From: Klebsiella michiganensis
GTDB taxonomy: Bacteria > Pseudomonadota > Gammaproteobacteria > Enterobacterales > Enterobacteriaceae
Reading direction: 5' to 3'
NCBI GenBank assembly: GCA_000963575.1
Contig: CP011077.1
Coordinates: 124,001-188,000, forward strand
DNA: 64,000 bases
Shown here: positions 14,751 through 22,085 of the stretch, in pieces
How the letters are laid out: every line of letters begins with the position of its first letter
Numbering within the stretch: the stretch's first letter is position 1
Translations under genes and position numbers: made by a program
The notes under the pieces: generated by a model
What the model saw: only the letters and a program-made list of their open reading frames with translations
The model's database searches: none
What the model was told of the DNA's origin: nothing

Positions 14751-14990
14751 ATGCGTGTTGAAGGTGTAGCCGCCAAAAAATCGGTGAATGTCACGCTCGC
14801 GCCGGAGATTCTGGATGAGGCCCGTAAGCTGAAGTTAAACATCTCGGCGGTACTGACCGAGGCATTAATCGAGAAATTTCGCGAAAACGCTCGGGCAGAG
14901 TGGCTCAGGGACAATCAGGAAAAGATCGCCGTGCTTAATGAGTTTGTTGAGGAGCACGGCTCGTTCAGTGATTTTCAGAGGACCTTCTGA
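14751..14990 (+). CDS. ccdA: CcdA-like antitoxin
   Basis: About 79 residues: an N-terminal ribbon-helix-helix DNA-binding region (KKSVNVTLAPEILDEARKL) and an acidic C-terminal tail ending GSFSDFQRTF, comparable to the F-plasmid CcdA tail that wraps CcdB. Three in-frame ATGs lie at 14727, 14739 and 14751. The first lies inside the operator and the third has GGGGG five bases upstream, so I choose 14751. It overlaps ccdB by one base (TGATG), implying translational coupling. The expected role is to neutralise CcdB and repress the operon. Confidence 0.88.
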   Translation: MRVEGVAAKKSVNVTLAPEILDEARKLKLNISAVLTEALIEKFRENARAEWLRDNQEKIAVLNEFVEEHGSFSDFQRTF

Positions 14991-15304
14991 TGGAACAGTT
15001 TCACGCCTACGAGAATACTGGCGCAGGGAAGAAAACGTATCCTTATCTCATCAATATGCAGCATCCCATTGCTGATGCCTTAAAGCATGCCCTGGTCATT
15101 CCCGTTATTGAGCGCGAATTACTGGGGGCCATGCCTCCAGAAAAAATCTGCCCCATCGTGACTATTGAGGGGCGGCCTTGCGTGGCGATGACTCACATGA
15201 TGGCAGGTATTCCGCTTAAAGAACTCGGTGCTTCGGTCGCTGATTTGACGCATTACAGAGATGAGCTGTGTGGCGCCGTTGATTTTATGATTCAGGGTTA
15301 CTAA
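14990..15304 (+). CDS. ccdB: CcdB-like gyrase-targeting toxin
   Basis: 104 residues, the normal CcdB length, with conserved blocks TYPYLINMQHPIAD, LVIPVIERELL, CPIVTIEG and GIPLKELGASVADL. CcdB poisons DNA gyrase through its C-terminal end. Here the end reads DFMIQGY, against LMFWGI in the F-plasmid protein. The glycine is kept; the tryptophan is Q, but that position also varies in other chromosomal CcdBs; the final isoleucine is Y. Toxicity therefore cannot be judged from sequence. The pair sits between yjbB and rluF, where E. coli carries pepE. Confidence 0.88.
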   Translation: MEQFHAYENTGAGKKTYPYLINMQHPIADALKHALVIPVIERELLGAMPPEKICPIVTIEGRPCVAMTHMMAGIPLKELGASVADLTHYRDELCGAVDFMIQGY

Positions 15305-15369
15305 CAAGCCCATTTTACGGTTCGCAACGCCCTGCGGGTAAGGTATAGTCCTGGGTTTTCGGAGGAGCC

Positions 15370-16248
15370 ATGCTGACTAATTCATCTATTCGTCTTAACA
15401 AATACATCAGCGAGAGCGGGATCTGCTCACGCCGTGACGCCGATCGCTACATCGAACAGGGCAACGTTTTTATTAACGGCAAGCGCGCCAAAATTGGCGA
15501 TCAGGTTTTTGCCGGCGACAGCGTGAAGGTGAATGGTCAGCTCATTGAACCCCGCAACGAAGAAGACCTGGTGCTGATTGCGCTGAATAAGCCGGTGGGG
15601 ATTGTAAGCACCACGGAAGACGGCGAGAAAGACAACATCGTTGACTATGTGAACCACAGCAAGCGCGTGTTCCCGATTGGTCGGCTGGACAAAGATTCTC
15701 AGGGGCTGATTTTCCTCACCAACCACGGCGACCTGGTGAACAAAATCCTGCGTGCCGGGAACGATCATGAGAAAGAGTACGTGGTCACGGTGAACAAGCC
15801 GGTTACCGACGAGTTTATCCGTGGTATGGGGGCAGGCGTGCCGATTCTGGGCACCGTCACCAAGAAATGCAAAGTCAAAAAAGAAGCCCCGTTTGCGTTT
15901 CGTATCACCCTGGTTCAGGGGCTAAACCGGCAGATCCGCCGCATGTGTGAACACTTTGGCTACGAAGTGACGAAGCTGGAGCGCACGCGCATCATGAACG
16001 TCAATCTCACCGGGATCCCGCTGGGGGAATGGCGTGACCTGACCGACGATGAACTTATTGAGCTGTTTAAGCTGATTGAGGATTCATCCTCAGAGGCTAA
16101 ACCGGCCAAAAAAGCGAAGCCAAAAGCGGCCAGCCCGGCGGTGAAAAAACCGTTGGTAAGCGGTCCGAAAAGCTCAGCAAAAACGCCCGCTGAGCTTGCC
16201 TCGCGTAAACGCTTTGCTTCTCCGGGCAGGAAGAAGAAAGGCCGTTAA
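15370..16248 (+). CDS. rluF: 23S rRNA pseudouridine(2604) synthase RluF
   Basis: Isomerises uridine 2604 of 23S rRNA (and a site in tRNA-Tyr in E. coli). It has an N-terminal S4 RNA-binding domain (RLNKYISESGICSRRDADR, residues 8-26) and an RsuA-type catalytic domain with the aspartate in GRLDKDSQGL and the QGLNRQIRRMCEHFGYEV motif. The C-terminus (from about residue 235) is a basic, lysine- and alanine-rich tail ending PGRKKKGR, as in E. coli. 292 residues. The ATG follows GGAGGAGCC. Confidence 0.96.
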   Translation: MLTNSSIRLNKYISESGICSRRDADRYIEQGNVFINGKRAKIGDQVFAGDSVKVNGQLIEPRNEEDLVLIALNKPVGIVSTTEDGEKDNIVDYVNHSKRVFPIGRLDKDSQGLIFLTNHGDLVNKILRAGNDHEKEYVVTVNKPVTDEFIRGMGAGVPILGTVTKKCKVKKEAPFAFRITLVQGLNRQIRRMCEHFGYEVTKLERTRIMNVNLTGIPLGEWRDLTDDELIELFKLIEDSSSEAKPAKKAKPKAASPAVKKPLVSGPKSSAKTPAELASRKRFASPGRKKKGR

Positions 16249-16249
16249 G

Positions 16250-16522
16250 CTAGCGTTTGCCTCGCGTGTGGTTATTGGCTGACCATGAATAGGTGGTCGT
16301 GGTATCCGGCTTTAATGCATTCTGTTTCTTCAGCTGGCGAGCTTTCTTAGCCGCCAGCGCACGTTCCGCCATCAGCTTGTCGATGTACTCTTTTTTTACC
16401 TGATTAGTCTCTGAGTTGGTCAACGTACGACCGTGGGCAATGCGGGCGCGATCCAGCAGCGTTTTTAGCTCACGCTGTTCGCTTTCCGTCATGTCTTGCT
16501 GTGTCAGTCTGGCTGTAGCCAT
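16250..16522 (-). CDS. yjbD: DUF3811 family protein YjbD
   Basis: Short charged protein (90 residues) of unknown function, homologous to E. coli YjbD. It is a predicted helical, lysine-rich protein (QQDMTESEQRELKTLLDRA, EYIDKLMAERALAAKKARQLKK) without signal peptide or membrane segment. It is convergent with rluF, with one base between the genes, as in E. coli. Confidence 0.9.
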   Translation of the reverse strand: MATARLTQQDMTESEQRELKTLLDRARIAHGRTLTNSETNQVKKEYIDKLMAERALAAKKARQLKKQNALKPDTTTTYSWSANNHTRGKR

Positions 16523-16582
16523 CGTTGCAATCTCCCGGGAAAGGACGTTCAGTGTAAAACAAACCCACCGCGCCGACGAGAC

Positions 16583-16609
16583 AAAAAAGCCTGCATCAGC
16601 AGGCTTTTA
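16583..16609 (-). terminator. panS terminator
   Basis: Inverted repeat AAGCCTGC-atca-GCAGGCTT. Read on the minus strand the stem is followed by TTTTTTGTC, so it terminates the leftward panS transcript before yjbD. Confidence 0.85.
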
Positions 16610-16613
16610 GCGA

Positions 16614-17546
16614 TTATTTTTTGTCGTCTGGCTTCGGCGTTATCGCTTTTCCAGACCAATAACCGGCCAGCAGAGAGCCCGAAAGATTGTGCCAGACGGA
16701 GAACAACGCGCCAGGCAACGCTGCGAGCGGGGAGAAGTAGATTTTGCCCAGCGTGGCCGCAAGACCGGAGTTCTGCATCCCCACCTCGATGGCCAGCGTC
16801 CGGCAGGTGGATTCATCAAAGCCAAACAGCCGCCCGCCCCAGTAGCCGCCGAGCAGGCCAATGGTGTTATGCAGAATGACCGCGACAATCACTACCAGAC
16901 CAACGGAGGCGATGTGTGATGCCGAACCTGCCACAACCGCGCTAATGATGGCGAGAATGCAGAGCATGGAAAACGCGGGCAGCCACGGTTCCACCCGCTT
17001 CACCAGGCGTGGGAAAAGGTGATGCACAATCAGGCCAAGGCCAATCGGGATGATGACGATTTGCAGAATGCTGACCAGCATGCCCATCACATCGACTTTA
17101 ATGTCGGCATCTACATAGAGACGGGTGAGCAGCGGCGTGGCGAAAACGCCGACCAGCGTGGAAACCGATGAGATTGTCACGGAGAGCGCAACGTCGCCTT
17201 TCGCAAGATAAATCATGACGTTGGACGCCGTGCCGCTGGCTACGCTGCCGACCAGCACCATCCCGGCTGAAAGATCGGGCGGCATATGGAATAGCATCGC
17301 CAGCAGCCACGCCGCCAGCGGCATCACCAGGTAATGCAGAAAAATCCCTGCGGCCACCGGTGCCGGGCGCGACAGCACGCGTTTAAAGTCTTCAAGTCGC
17401 AGATGCACGCCCATACCAAACATAATGAGCATCAGCAGCGTGCTGACCCACGGGCCAATCGGCGTAAAGGTTGAGGGGGTATAATACGCAGCGACGGAGA
17501 GCAGCAGTGCCCAGAGCGGGAACAGCCGGGTTAGAGTGGCGAACAT
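16614..17546 (-). CDS. panS: Ketopantoate/pantoate/pantothenate transporter PanS (BASS family)
   Basis: 310-residue inner-membrane protein with about nine or ten hydrophobic segments, of the bile acid:sodium symporter (BASS) fold. Typical family motifs are visible: GMGVHLRLEDFKRVLSRP, VGSVASGTASNVM and IEVGMQNSGLA. The enterobacterial member studied in Salmonella takes up pantoate and related vitamin B5 precursors, which is the basis of the name. It is absent from this place in E. coli K-12. It is transcribed leftward with its own terminator and shares no operon with rtcR, 170 bp away. Confidence 0.85.
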   Translation of the reverse strand: MFATLTRLFPLWALLLSVAAYYTPSTFTPIGPWVSTLLMLIMFGMGVHLRLEDFKRVLSRPAPVAAGIFLHYLVMPLAAWLLAMLFHMPPDLSAGMVLVGSVASGTASNVMIYLAKGDVALSVTISSVSTLVGVFATPLLTRLYVDADIKVDVMGMLVSILQIVIIPIGLGLIVHHLFPRLVKRVEPWLPAFSMLCILAIISAVVAGSASHIASVGLVVIVAVILHNTIGLLGGYWGGRLFGFDESTCRTLAIEVGMQNSGLAATLGKIYFSPLAALPGALFSVWHNLSGSLLAGYWSGKAITPKPDDKK

Positions 17547-17643
17547 GTTATTTTCCTTGCGAATGCCTCGTCGCCAGACTGGCCACTATGCGGTGGTAGG
17601 CCATGAACGAATCGGCGTTTGTGTTGTGTTGGCTTATTATTGC

Positions 17644-17665
17644 GGGCCAGGATCGAGCCTGGCCC
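17644..17665 (-). terminator. Perfect hairpin after rtcR
   Basis: GGGCCAGG and CCTGGCCC form an 8-bp perfect stem around a 6-nt loop, 51 bp after the rtcR stop. There is no T run on either side, so it may be a weak or Rho-assisted terminator or an mRNA-stabilising stem. Confidence 0.5.
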
Positions 17666-17715
17666 TGGGTATTGTTTATCGCGGCAAGGAAGATTATTCA
17701 AACAAATTATGCGCT

Positions 17716-19293
17716 TTAGCCGTCGTGGACGCTCTCCCAGCTAAGGTTAAAACGCGCCAGATATTTACGCAGGCGGTCAGCATCATTAGGGTTTGCCTTT
17801 TTCAACCGCGAGACGGCAAAGAGTTCGCGTCCGGCCTCGGAAAGCGACTGGGTGCGGCGGCAAACCTCCAGCACGGTTTCAAGTTGGCGCCTATCGAACA
17901 AGTCTATATCTGGATTGAGCGTTGTTTCGGGAGAGGCGATTTGCCAGCTCTCTTTAAGCTGCGAGATCTCTTCTTGCACAGTGTCCAGCGCGATCCGCCC
18001 TTGCTCGGACAGGGTCGCCATACGTGATACGGACGAGCTGAGCTCGCGGAAGTTACCGCGCCATTGTGCCTGTGCAGAACAGGCAAAATTCAGATAATGG
18101 TCCCTGGCCTCTTTATCAAAACGTATCTGCGTTTGTGCTTCGGTAGAGAAGCGTTGCAGTTCGTACTCTACGTTGGGCGCAATGTCTTCCCGCCGCTGCG
18201 CCAGACCCGGCAGGGCAAAACTCCACATATTAATCCTGGCATAGAGATCTTCGCGAAAGCGGCCCGCCGCAACCCACTGGCGCATATCCCGGTGGGTGCC
18301 TGCAATTAGCTGGAAATCGCTCTGTACCTCTTTATCGGAGCCAAACGGAAAAAACGTTTTTTCTTCGATAGCTTTAAGCAGCATGGCTTGTTCGTCCAGC
18401 CCCAGCTCGGCGATTTCGTCCAAAAACAGTACGCCCCCGTCGGCCTCACGTAATAGCCCTGTACGTGCCGTCAACGCGCCGGTGAACGCCCCTTTGACGT
18501 GCCCGAATAGCGTGGACATCGCGTTATCACCCCGCAGCGTGGCGCAGTTTACCGCCACAAACTTGCCGCCAACCTGGTGGCGAGCTTGCTTGAGCTGGTA
18601 AATGCGTTTTGCCAGGAAAGATTTGCCCGCCCCGGTAGGGCCGGTAAGTAACATGGGGGCCGCGGATCGGAGCGCAACCCGCTCAATGCGATCGATAAGC
18701 TGGTTAAAGGTGGCATTTCGCGTGTCGATGCCCGCTTTCAGGAAAGAAATGGACCGTTGCTGCTCGCGCTGAAAGCGACTGGTTAAGGTGGTATAGCGAC
18801 TTAAATCGAGGTCGATAACCGAGTAAGTTCCTGCGGGAGAGCCTTCTTCTGGGGTGCCTTTCTGGGCCGGGCTGGTTTGCAGCAAGCTGGCGGGGAGGTA
18901 GCGCGCCTCCGTTAAAAGAAACCAGCAAATTTGTGCGACATGCGTTCCGGTGGTGATATGCACCAAATACTCTTCATTTTCGGTATCGAAATCGTACCGG
19001 GTAGCAAAATCAAGAAAGGCGGCGTACACCTCTTCAAAGTCCCACGGATCTTTGATTGTGACCTGATGCCTGCGTACCTCCGTATCGGGCGAAACACGCG
19101 CGATATCGTCTGATAACTGCTCCGTCATGCCGGAATCTCTCGGCTGATAAAGCAGCTCGAGCCGGTCAACGGGGAAGTCCGGCTGCTGGCAAAGGCCAAC
19201 CGTTGGTCGCCATTTATGGAAACGATTTGCCCGCTTGCCGCGTTTATCCAGCACCGTGCCCAGCACGCCAATCACCACACGCCGTTTTTTCAT
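17716..19293 (-). CDS. rtcR: RNA repair transcriptional activator RtcR (sigma54-dependent)
   Basis: 525-residue bacterial enhancer-binding protein. The N-terminal region (about residues 1-180) is the CARF-type sensor of RtcR, beginning RRVVIGVLGTVLDKRG. The AAA+ domain has Walker A GPTGAGKS, the sigma54-contact motif GAFTGA and the Walker B region GGVLFLDEIAEL. The C-terminal region carries a helix-turn-helix ending in RLRKYLARFNLSWESVHDG. RtcR activates RNA-repair genes when its sensor detects an RNA-derived ligand. Here it is divergent from the slipin-rtcB-rlaP operon, which has a matching sigma54 promoter. Its ribosome-binding site lies inside the palindrome proposed as activator site. Confidence 0.96.
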   Translation of the reverse strand: MKKRRVVIGVLGTVLDKRGKRANRFHKWRPTVGLCQQPDFPVDRLELLYQPRDSGMTEQLSDDIARVSPDTEVRRHQVTIKDPWDFEEVYAAFLDFATRYDFDTENEEYLVHITTGTHVAQICWFLLTEARYLPASLLQTSPAQKGTPEEGSPAGTYSVIDLDLSRYTTLTSRFQREQQRSISFLKAGIDTRNATFNQLIDRIERVALRSAAPMLLTGPTGAGKSFLAKRIYQLKQARHQVGGKFVAVNCATLRGDNAMSTLFGHVKGAFTGALTARTGLLREADGGVLFLDEIAELGLDEQAMLLKAIEEKTFFPFGSDKEVQSDFQLIAGTHRDMRQWVAAGRFREDLYARINMWSFALPGLAQRREDIAPNVEYELQRFSTEAQTQIRFDKEARDHYLNFACSAQAQWRGNFRELSSSVSRMATLSEQGRIALDTVQEEISQLKESWQIASPETTLNPDIDLFDRRQLETVLEVCRRTQSLSEAGRELFAVSRLKKANPNDADRLRKYLARFNLSWESVHDG

Positions 19294-19334
19294 TTTTATC
19301 CTAAAAGATAAATATCGATATTAAAGGATAAAAA
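19293..19334. promoter_or_regulatory. Candidate RtcR upstream activating sequence
   Basis: Outer arms TTTTTATCCT (19293-19302) and AGGATAAAAA (19325-19334) are perfect inverted repeats. Between them lies the perfect palindrome AATATCGATATT (19311-19322). The centre is about 115 bp upstream of the sigma54 promoter, a normal distance for an enhancer-binding protein. The site abuts the rtcR start codon and includes its AGGA ribosome-binding sequence, so bound RtcR could also limit its own synthesis. Binding is inferred. Confidence 0.55.
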
Positions 19335-19427
19335 ATAGCGCTATATCCGACAAGGCTTGAACCAGGGTTTATTTTTAAAATATTTATTAATCATCATATT
19401 ATGGGATTTATTTATCTTTTTTATTTT

Positions 19428-19445
19428 CTGGCACGCTTCTGGCAA
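19428..19445 (+). promoter_or_regulatory. sigma54 (RpoN) promoter of the RNA-repair operon
   Basis: CTGGCACGCTTCTGGCAA matches the -24/-12 consensus TGGCACG-N4-TTGCW with one mismatch. The invariant GG (19430-19431) and GC (19442-19443) are at the correct spacing. Transcription should begin near 19455. It is the expected partner for RtcR, encoded divergently. Confidence 0.9.
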
Positions 19446-19453
19446 TAACGTAA

Positions 19454-19570
19454 ATGTGTTTAGCACAAAGGGGGTTAAACCCCACCGGCACGCCAGGAAC
19501 GGTACAGACTGTTTTTCGGGCGTGTTCCGTAGGTGAGAACGCACAGACAAGGGTTCGATTCCCAATTCAT
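19454..19570 (+). ncRNA. tRNA-like leader RNA at the 5' end of the slipin-rtcB-rlaP transcript
   Basis: The predicted sigma54 start coincides with the first bases of this element. It contains an exact A-box-type D-arm sequence, TAGCACAAAGGG (19461-19472, consensus TRGCNNARNNGG), and an exact B-box T-arm sequence, GGTTCGATTCC (19552-19562), in a GGG/CCC T-stem. The ends pair as an acceptor-like 7-position stem (19454-19460 with 19564-19570: one U-U mismatch, one G-U). Between the arms are three hairpins: GGGG/CCCC (19471-19483), an 8-position stem with one U-U mismatch (19499-19506 with 19523-19530), and GTG/CAC (19533-19544). There is no 3' CCA, the canonical D-stem does not form, and the T-stem is short, so it is not a functional tRNA. 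Tentative call: YrlA-like or other tRNA mimic. Confidence 0.6.
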
Positions 19571-19599
19571 AACTGGTTGTTAACGAAGAAAGTCACACA

Positions 19600-19694
19600 G
19601 GAGCCTTGAGCTGTCAGCAAGCTCCGAAGAGGGTCGCCGGTAATGGCGCCGGGCCGCAGGCAAAAAGGAATTCCCCTGCAGTCTCGCTCCCTTA
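19600..19694 (+). other. Second structured block of the RNA-repair operon leader
   Basis: Downstream of the tRNA-like element the leader still folds strongly. GGAG(C)CTTG pairs with CAAGCTCC (19600-19608 with 19618-19625, one bulged C). CGCC/GGCG (19635-19648) and GCAGG/CCTGC (19656-19679) form two further stems. GAGGG (19629-19633) can close them against CCCTT (19689-19693). No open frame of note occupies it. It may be part of the same noncoding RNA, a second RNA, or a regulatory leader of the slipin gene. The fold was made by eye. Confidence 0.4.
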
Positions 19695-19723
19695 CCCGCG
19701 CCTGATTTTTAAGGAACAGGAAA

Positions 19724-20851
19724 ATGATGAAGAAAATAACAATACGCAAAGGTCAACTGGGGCTGCTGGCGAAGCAGGGCGATTACTATCAGGTTCTGGA
19801 AGCGGGTGAACACCGGCTGCCTTGGTTTAGCCAGCCGGAAGTGCTGGTGGTGAATCTGGATGGCAGCGAAGTTCCTGAAATGCTCGCGCTGTATTTACGT
19901 CGTTTCCAGCCCGACTGGGTTGAACGCTACTGCCTGACCGTGGATCTGGCGGATGGCGAAATCGGCGCTTTGTCGGTAAACGGCATTTTGCAGGAAATTT
20001 TACCCCCTTTAACGCAGCGTTTGTTCTGGCAGGCCGGGGAGACGTTGACGCTGGCACGCATCGATACCCAAACCGTACAGGTGCCCGCCGAAATAATGAA
20101 TGCAGTTCTGCAGCCACGTCGAAGCGGCGCGGTGAAAGGGCGAGATGCCATCCTGGTCGTTTCTGTGCCAGCCTGGCACGTTGGCGTCATAAAAATTGAT
20201 GGTGAAACTCAGGCGCTGTTACCGCCGGGCATGACCGCATGGTGGAAAATAAATCATTTGGTTGAAGCCGAAGTGGTGGATACCCGCCTGCAGGCTCTGG
20301 AGGTCGGTGGGCAGGAGATCCTGACCAAAGATAAGGTAAACCTGCGTTTAAACATGGCCGCAAACTGGCGCTACAACGATGTGTTACAGGCTTTTGGCCA
20401 ATTAACTAAACCAGTAGAGCATTTGTATCGTGAGCTGCAATTTGCGCTGCGAGAAGCGGTAGGGACGCGAACGCTGGACGAGTTGCTGGAGGATAAGCAA
20501 GTTATTGATGAGGTCGTCAGCGCACAGGTAAAAAACCGCACAGCCCCGTTCGGTATCGAAATAGCCTCGCTGGGCGTAAAAGACATTGTGTTGCCGGGCG
20601 ACATGAAAACCATTCTGTCCCGGCTTGTAGAGGCTGAGAAATCGGCGCAGGCCAATGTAATTCGTCGGCGTGAAGAGACGGCGGCCACGCGTTCGCTGCT
20701 GAATACCGCAAAGGTGATGGAAAACAACCCGGTAGCGTTGCGCTTAAAGGAACTGGAAACGCTCGAAAGAGTCGCGGAACGTATTGATAAAATTTCCGTA
20801 TTTGGCGGCCTGGATCAGGTTCTACACGGACTGGTTAATCTCAAAGGATAA
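19724..20851 (+). CDS. Slipin family protein (SPFH/band 7) of an RNA-repair operon
   Basis: 375-residue protein with an SPFH domain in its central part (about residues 115-310: RDAILVVSVPAWHVGVIKIDGE, LNMAANWRYNDVLQAFGQL, APFGIEIASLGVKDIVLPGDMK) followed by a helical segment with the RREETAATRSLLNTAKVMENNPVALRLKE pattern of slipins. Unlike membrane slipins it lacks a clear N-terminal transmembrane helix. It starts at ATG 19724 (a second ATG at 19727), with AGGA nine bases upstream. It is first gene after the tRNA-like leader and 4 bp from rtcB, so it belongs to the sigma54/RtcR operon. SPFH proteins recur beside RtcB in bacterial RNA-repair loci, but their role there is not established. Confidence 0.85.
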   Translation: MMKKITIRKGQLGLLAKQGDYYQVLEAGEHRLPWFSQPEVLVVNLDGSEVPEMLALYLRRFQPDWVERYCLTVDLADGEIGALSVNGILQEILPPLTQRLFWQAGETLTLARIDTQTVQVPAEIMNAVLQPRRSGAVKGRDAILVVSVPAWHVGVIKIDGETQALLPPGMTAWWKINHLVEAEVVDTRLQALEVGGQEILTKDKVNLRLNMAANWRYNDVLQAFGQLTKPVEHLYRELQFALREAVGTRTLDELLEDKQVIDEVVSAQVKNRTAPFGIEIASLGVKDIVLPGDMKTILSRLVEAEKSAQANVIRRREETAATRSLLNTAKVMENNPVALRLKELETLERVAERIDKISVFGGLDQVLHGLVNLKG

Positions 20852-20855
20852 GAAA

Positions 20856-22082
20856 ATGCAGAATAACGAATTTCAACTGTTGGCGGCGGAAAACAGCGCG
20901 CCGATAAAAATGTGGACCCACGGCGTACCGGTTGAGCCGGAGGCGCGCGAGCAATTGCTGAACACGGCGAAGATGCCGTTTATTTTTAAACATCTGGCGG
21001 TGATGCCGGATGTGCATCTCGGAAAAGGATCAACTATCGGCAGCGTTATTCCCACCAAAGGCGCCATTATACCGGCGGCGGTTGGGGTCGATATTGGTTG
21101 TGGAATGATTGCCGTGCGCACCTCGCTGGCGGCGGGCGATCTGCCGGATAACCTCAGCGGATTGCGCAGTGCGATTGAACAGGCGGTGCCTCATGGCCGA
21201 ACCAACACGCGCTCTCGCCGTGATAAAGGCGCGTGGAGCACACCGCCTGAAGAGGTTGACGGGCATTGGTCGCAGCTGGCACCACGATTTAAGCGCCTGA
21301 CGGACAAATACCCGAAGCTGCTGAAAACCAACAATTATCAACATATGGGGACGTTGGGCACCGGTAACCACTTTATTGAAGTTTGTCTGGATGAGCAGCA
21401 GAGAGTATGGGTGATGCTGCACAGCGGATCGCGCGGTGTGGGAAATGCCATCGGGAATCTTTTTATCGCCCTGGCGCAGAAGGATATGCAGCAGCACATG
21501 GCCAATCTGCCGGACAAAAACCTGGCTTACTTTCAGGCAGGCAGCCAGCACTACGATGATTACATCGAAGCGGTGGAGTGGGCGCAGGACTTTGCCCGCC
21601 ATAATCGGGAGGTCATGATGTCTCGCGTGCTGGCCGCGCTGTCGCGTATTGTTAGCAAACCGTTTATGACGCAGCAGGAAGCGGTGAATTGCCATCATAA
21701 CTACGTGCAACAGGAAACGCATTTTGGTGAGGAAGTGCTGGTCACCCGTAAGGGGGCTGTTTCGGCACAGAAAGGCCAGATGGGCATCATTCCAGGTTCT
21801 ATGGGGGCCAAAAGCTTTATCGTGCGTGGACTGGGAAACGAACAAAGTTTTTGCTCTTGTAGCCACGGCGCCGGGCGCTCCATGAGCCGAACGGCGGCTA
21901 AAAATCGCTTTACCGTTGAGGATCAGATACGCGCCACCGCCCATGTTGAGTGCCGTAAAGACAGTGAAGTGATTGATGAAATTCCGATGGCTTATAAAGA
22001 CATTGATGCCGTCATGGCGGCGCAGTCTTCGCTGGTGGAAATTGTGCATACGCTCCGGCAGGTCGTCTGTGTAAAAGGATAA
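20856..22082 (+). CDS. rtcB: RNA-splicing ligase RtcB
   Basis: GTP- and manganese-dependent ligase that joins RNA 3'-phosphate or 2',3'-cyclic phosphate ends to 5'-hydroxyl ends. 408 residues, exactly as E. coli RtcB and closely similar throughout. Metal and active-site motifs are present: VGVDIGCGM, GTLGTGNHFIE, MLHSGSRGVGN, NCHHNYVQ and CSCSHGAGRSMSR, the last including the region of the guanylylated histidine. Start at ATG 20856, with AAGGATAAGAAA in front. It is coupled to the slipin gene (4-bp gap) and to rlaP (3-bp gap). There is no rtcA cyclase gene in the operon or elsewhere in the window. Confidence 0.97.
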   Translation: MQNNEFQLLAAENSAPIKMWTHGVPVEPEAREQLLNTAKMPFIFKHLAVMPDVHLGKGSTIGSVIPTKGAIIPAAVGVDIGCGMIAVRTSLAAGDLPDNLSGLRSAIEQAVPHGRTNTRSRRDKGAWSTPPEEVDGHWSQLAPRFKRLTDKYPKLLKTNNYQHMGTLGTGNHFIEVCLDEQQRVWVMLHSGSRGVGNAIGNLFIALAQKDMQQHMANLPDKNLAYFQAGSQHYDDYIEAVEWAQDFARHNREVMMSRVLAALSRIVSKPFMTQQEAVNCHHNYVQQETHFGEEVLVTRKGAVSAQKGQMGIIPGSMGAKSFIVRGLGNEQSFCSCSHGAGRSMSRTAAKNRFTVEDQIRATAHVECRKDSEVIDEIPMAYKDIDAVMAAQSSLVEIVHTLRQVVCVKG

Positions 22083-22085
22083 AAA

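Noticed and set aside
19454..19570. Ordinary tRNA gene
   Set aside because: Length 117 nt, no CCA end, T-stem of three pairs and no canonical D-stem; kept only as a tRNA-like RNA.
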